Position numbers and translations under genes: made by a program. A DNA stretch of 6,099 bases from Thermoplasmata archaeon (lineage in GTDB: Archaea > Thermoplasmatota > Thermoplasmata > Thermoplasmatales > Thermoplasmataceae), in assembly GCA_021797265.1 (NCBI GenBank), contig JAJZZZ010000089.1:1-6099 (forward strand). Reading direction: 5' to 3'. The notes beneath the pieces were generated by a model. That model saw only the letters and a list, made by a program, of their open reading frames with translations, was not told where the DNA came from and made no database searches. Positions 4,573 through 6,099 of this stretch are shown one piece after another. The stretch's first letter is position 1, and each line of letters opens with the position of its first letter.

Positions 4573-5703
4573 TCAGGCAAGCTGGTGGGAATTTTTTGTC
4601 TTCCACTTCTGCAGTCTTTCCTCGTAAGCATCGAAAATGGATGAAAGCCCTTTGCCGTAGTTCCAGTGAAAGTAGTCTACAGTCATTGTCAGTGGTTCTG
4701 CAATAATCTTGGTCCTGATGGAATACTTCACCTTTCCCTCCTGGCTGTACTTTGCCACGTGTATGTTGAATTTGCCATGCTTTATGCCTGTAATTCTCGA
4801 AAATCTCAGGAGAAACTTGCTTGTCATGCTGTATGTTATGTCATATATGTCCTGCTCGTCGGGTTCTACTCCTGACACAGAAATGAGAATTCCTTCCTTC
4901 TCCCTCTGGTCCAGTGCATCTATGATATCAGATACTCCAACGATGCCCTGAACGTGCATGTCCTGGTCCACTACGGGCACGATGTGCAACCTGCGGGCAC
5001 TCATCATTTTGGCAGCATTGGTGATGTTGTCTTCAGGGAAAACCCACTGGGCATTGTCCATCAGGGAGGCACTCTTGATGACAACCTTGACCTTATCACC
5101 GGTTCTGTCTCCTGCCCCACCTTCCCTTCCGTGTATTTTTTCCTTGTGCCTCTTGAAGGTATCCGCAGCTATATCATCGAGCCTCAGAATTCCCGAAAGT
5201 TTTTCAACAGAATCCAGCACTGGAATTTCTGTTTCATCGAGGCCTCTCATCTTCATCGCTGCTTCATCTACGCTGTCATTCTCATGTACGAAAACAGGTT
5301 CAGTTGACATGATCTGCCTGTTCCTGAGTACCCTGCTCCCGAGAATCTCGTCAAGGTTGCGGATAATGTCGCTTCTGGAAACAATCCCTGTCAGTTTCTT
5401 CTTTTCAAGGACAGGGAATGCTGAAAGCCCTGTGTCCACTAGAAGCCGAATAACCTCCTCCAATTCCGTATCCGGTGTCAGTTCGGGTGTGCTTATGATA
5501 TAATTCTGCGCTTTGGATGTCAGCTGCAGGCTTCTCCTCCTCATGATCTCCCTGTAGTTCAGCATGCCAACATATTTGTGCCCGTTTACCGCAGGCACCT
5601 GACTCACATCGATACCCCTCATCTTTTCCATAGCTTCAGAAATAGTAGCCTCGCGCGCGTCAATAATTACTGGCTCCCTTGTCATAATATCTTTAACTAA
5701 CAT
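4573..5703 (-). CDS. Four-CBS-domain protein with HPF/RaiA-like C-terminus
   Basis: This 376-residue cytoplasmic protein carries four CBS repeats, normally arranged as two Bateman modules that bind adenine nucleotides or S-adenosylmethionine. CBS1 is about 1-56 (VKDIMTREPVIID, VSQVPAVNG). CBS2 is 64-120 (FPVLEKKKLTGIVSRSDII). CBS3 is 126-182 (NRQIMSTEPVFVHEND, TEIPVLD). CBS4 is 208-268 (LHIVPVVDQD, GIVGVSDIIDAL). A Gly-rich charged linker (about 184-206) separates CBS3 from CBS4. The C-terminal 107 residues read as strand-helix-three strands-helix: ILISVSGV, DIYDITYSMTSKFLLRFSRI, FNIHVAKY, KYSIRTKII, MTVDYFHWN, SSIFDAYEERLQKWK. This is the order and style of the HPF/RaiA ribosome-hibernation fold. 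The ATG at 5703 has a TATA box about 33 bp upstream, and the gene diverges from the oxidoreductase gene. CBS content is firm; the ribosome link is inference from fold order. Confidence 0.9.
   Translation of the reverse strand: MLVKDIMTREPVIIDAREATISEAMEKMRGIDVSQVPAVNGHKYVGMLNYREIMRRRSLQLTSKAQNYIISTPELTPDTELEEVIRLLVDTGLSAFPVLEKKKLTGIVSRSDIIRNLDEILGSRVLRNRQIMSTEPVFVHENDSVDEAAMKMRGLDETEIPVLDSVEKLSGILRLDDIAADTFKRHKEKIHGREGGAGDRTGDKVKVVIKSASLMDNAQWVFPEDNITNAAKMMSARRLHIVPVVDQDMHVQGIVGVSDIIDALDQREKEGILISVSGVEPDEQDIYDITYSMTSKFLLRFSRITGIKHGKFNIHVAKYSQEGKVKYSIRTKIIAEPLTMTVDYFHWNYGKGLSSIFDAYEERLQKWKTKNSHQLA
4592..4597 (+). terminator. T-tract terminator for the phosphatase gene
   Basis: Six consecutive T about 60 bases past the phosphatase stop lie inside the 3' end of the convergent CBS gene and follow the hairpin at 4534-4562. 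The short run makes this a modest candidate. Confidence 0.35.
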
Positions 5704-5731
5704 ATGGAACCCATCAAAATATGCAATCCTA

Positions 5732-5740
5732 GCATAAAAG
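5732..5740 (-). promoter_or_regulatory. TATA box of the CBS gene
   Basis: CTTTTATGC on the minus strand is centred about 33 bp from the ATG at 5703, predicting a leader of only a few bases. The whole divergent intergenic region is 96 bp, so factors bound here could affect both the CBS gene and the oxidoreductase gene. Confidence 0.45.
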
Positions 5741-5765
5741 GGCTCTTCCTGTCATCAGAAATAGC

Positions 5766-5779
5766 TAAATTTATTTATT
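5766..5779 (+). promoter_or_regulatory. TATA box of the oxidoreductase gene
   Basis: The AT-only stretch TAAATTTATTTATT is centred about 27 bp upstream of the ATG at 5800. This matches archaeal TATA position for a leaderless transcript. No Shine-Dalgarno motif precedes the ATG. Confidence 0.55.
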
Positions 5780-5799
5780 CCTGTAAGAATGTTTTACTC

Positions 5800-6099
5800 A
5801 TGAATTTTGGAATTGCCGGATTGGGAAATCATGCCATCAATAGGGTTATGCCAGTATTCAGGGAAGCAGGCCACTCTATTTCAGCGGTTTACAGCAGAAA
5901 CATCGACAAGGCCAGGAAGGAGGGAATGAAGTACAACGCCAGGCCATTTGACGATCTCGATTCCTTCTTCGAGAACGGCGAATTCGAGGCAGTGTACATA
6001 GCTTCACCAAATTTCCTTCATTATGACCAAACAAAAATGGCACTTCAGAAGGGAAAGCATGTCCTGCTTGAGAAGCAGATGACCCTTAAGACGGAAGAA
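5800..6099 (+). CDS. Gfo/Idh/MocA-family NAD(P)-dependent oxidoreductase, partial (N-terminus)
   Basis: The frame opens at ATG 5800 and stays open for exactly 100 codons to the window edge, so only the N-terminal Rossmann domain is seen. Residues 1-12 (MNFGIAGLGNHA) form the first strand and the GxGxxA dinucleotide loop. A second strand SAVYSRN (28-34) carries the residues that choose NAD or NADP. VYIASPNFLHYDQTKMALQKG (65-85) and KHVLLEKQM (86-94) match the family's conserved blocks. Most members have EKP at that last site, whose lysine takes part in catalysis. Here Pro is replaced by Gln (E91-K92-Q93), an unusual change. Family enzymes oxidise or reduce sugars, inositol or similar polyols; full length is usually 300-380 residues, so about 200-280 residues lie outside. 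Substrate cannot be told from this part. Confidence 0.85.
   Translation, partial: MNFGIAGLGNHAINRVMPVFREAGHSISAVYSRNIDKARKEGMKYNARPFDDLDSFFENGEFEAVYIASPNFLHYDQTKMALQKGKHVLLEKQMTLKTEE

Noticed and set aside
4958..5503. Long plus-strand open frame (181 codons) antisense to the CBS gene
   Set aside because: The Ser/Leu-rich peptide is typical of the reverse complement of a real coding frame, and the CBS repeats on the other strand are unmistakable.

Overview
The window looks like a piece of an archaeal chromosome, most probably from the Thermoplasmatales or a close relative. This is inferred from gene content and signals, not from a database search. The reasons are: an archaeal-type VapB antitoxin; a regulator with the bacterio-opsin-activator (HTH_10) DNA-binding domain; a four-CBS-domain protein of archaeal style; heavy AGG/AGA and ATA codon use; and TATA-like boxes about 25-33 bp upstream of most start codons with no Shine-Dalgarno motif, which suggests leaderless or very short-leader transcripts.

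Layout. Positions 1-2795 are all minus strand. From right to left they hold a GNAT acetyltransferase, a small VOC/glyoxalase-fold protein, an HTH_10 regulator, a decayed N-terminal fragment of an IS transposase, and a VapB antitoxin ending exactly at the window edge (its toxin would lie outside). Each intact gene has its own candidate promoter, so this is a run of single genes, not one operon. Positions 2796-3023 are a divergent intergenic region with two inverted repeats. On the plus strand follow a 287-residue cysteine-rich protein with a zinc-knuckle-like N-terminus (3024-3887) and a histidine phosphatase (3940-4530). The phosphatase converges on a minus-strand protein (4573-5703) with four CBS domains and a C-terminal domain that resembles the ribosome-hibernation HPF/RaiA fold. 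At the right edge a Gfo/Idh/MocA-type oxidoreductase starts on the plus strand (5800) and runs off the window.

How the genes work together. No single pathway links them. The window mixes household enzymes of unknown substrate (GNAT, VOC, phosphatase, oxidoreductase), regulators (HTH_10 protein, VapB, CBS protein) and mobile-element debris. The most interesting items are the CBS-plus-HPF-like fusion, a possible energy-sensing ribosome factor, and the cysteine-rich protein, in which a metal-site-like HExxE motif appears altered to EExxE. Also worth noting are a hairpin plus T-tract terminator built into the last codons of the regulator gene, and overlapping convergent terminators between the phosphatase and CBS genes.
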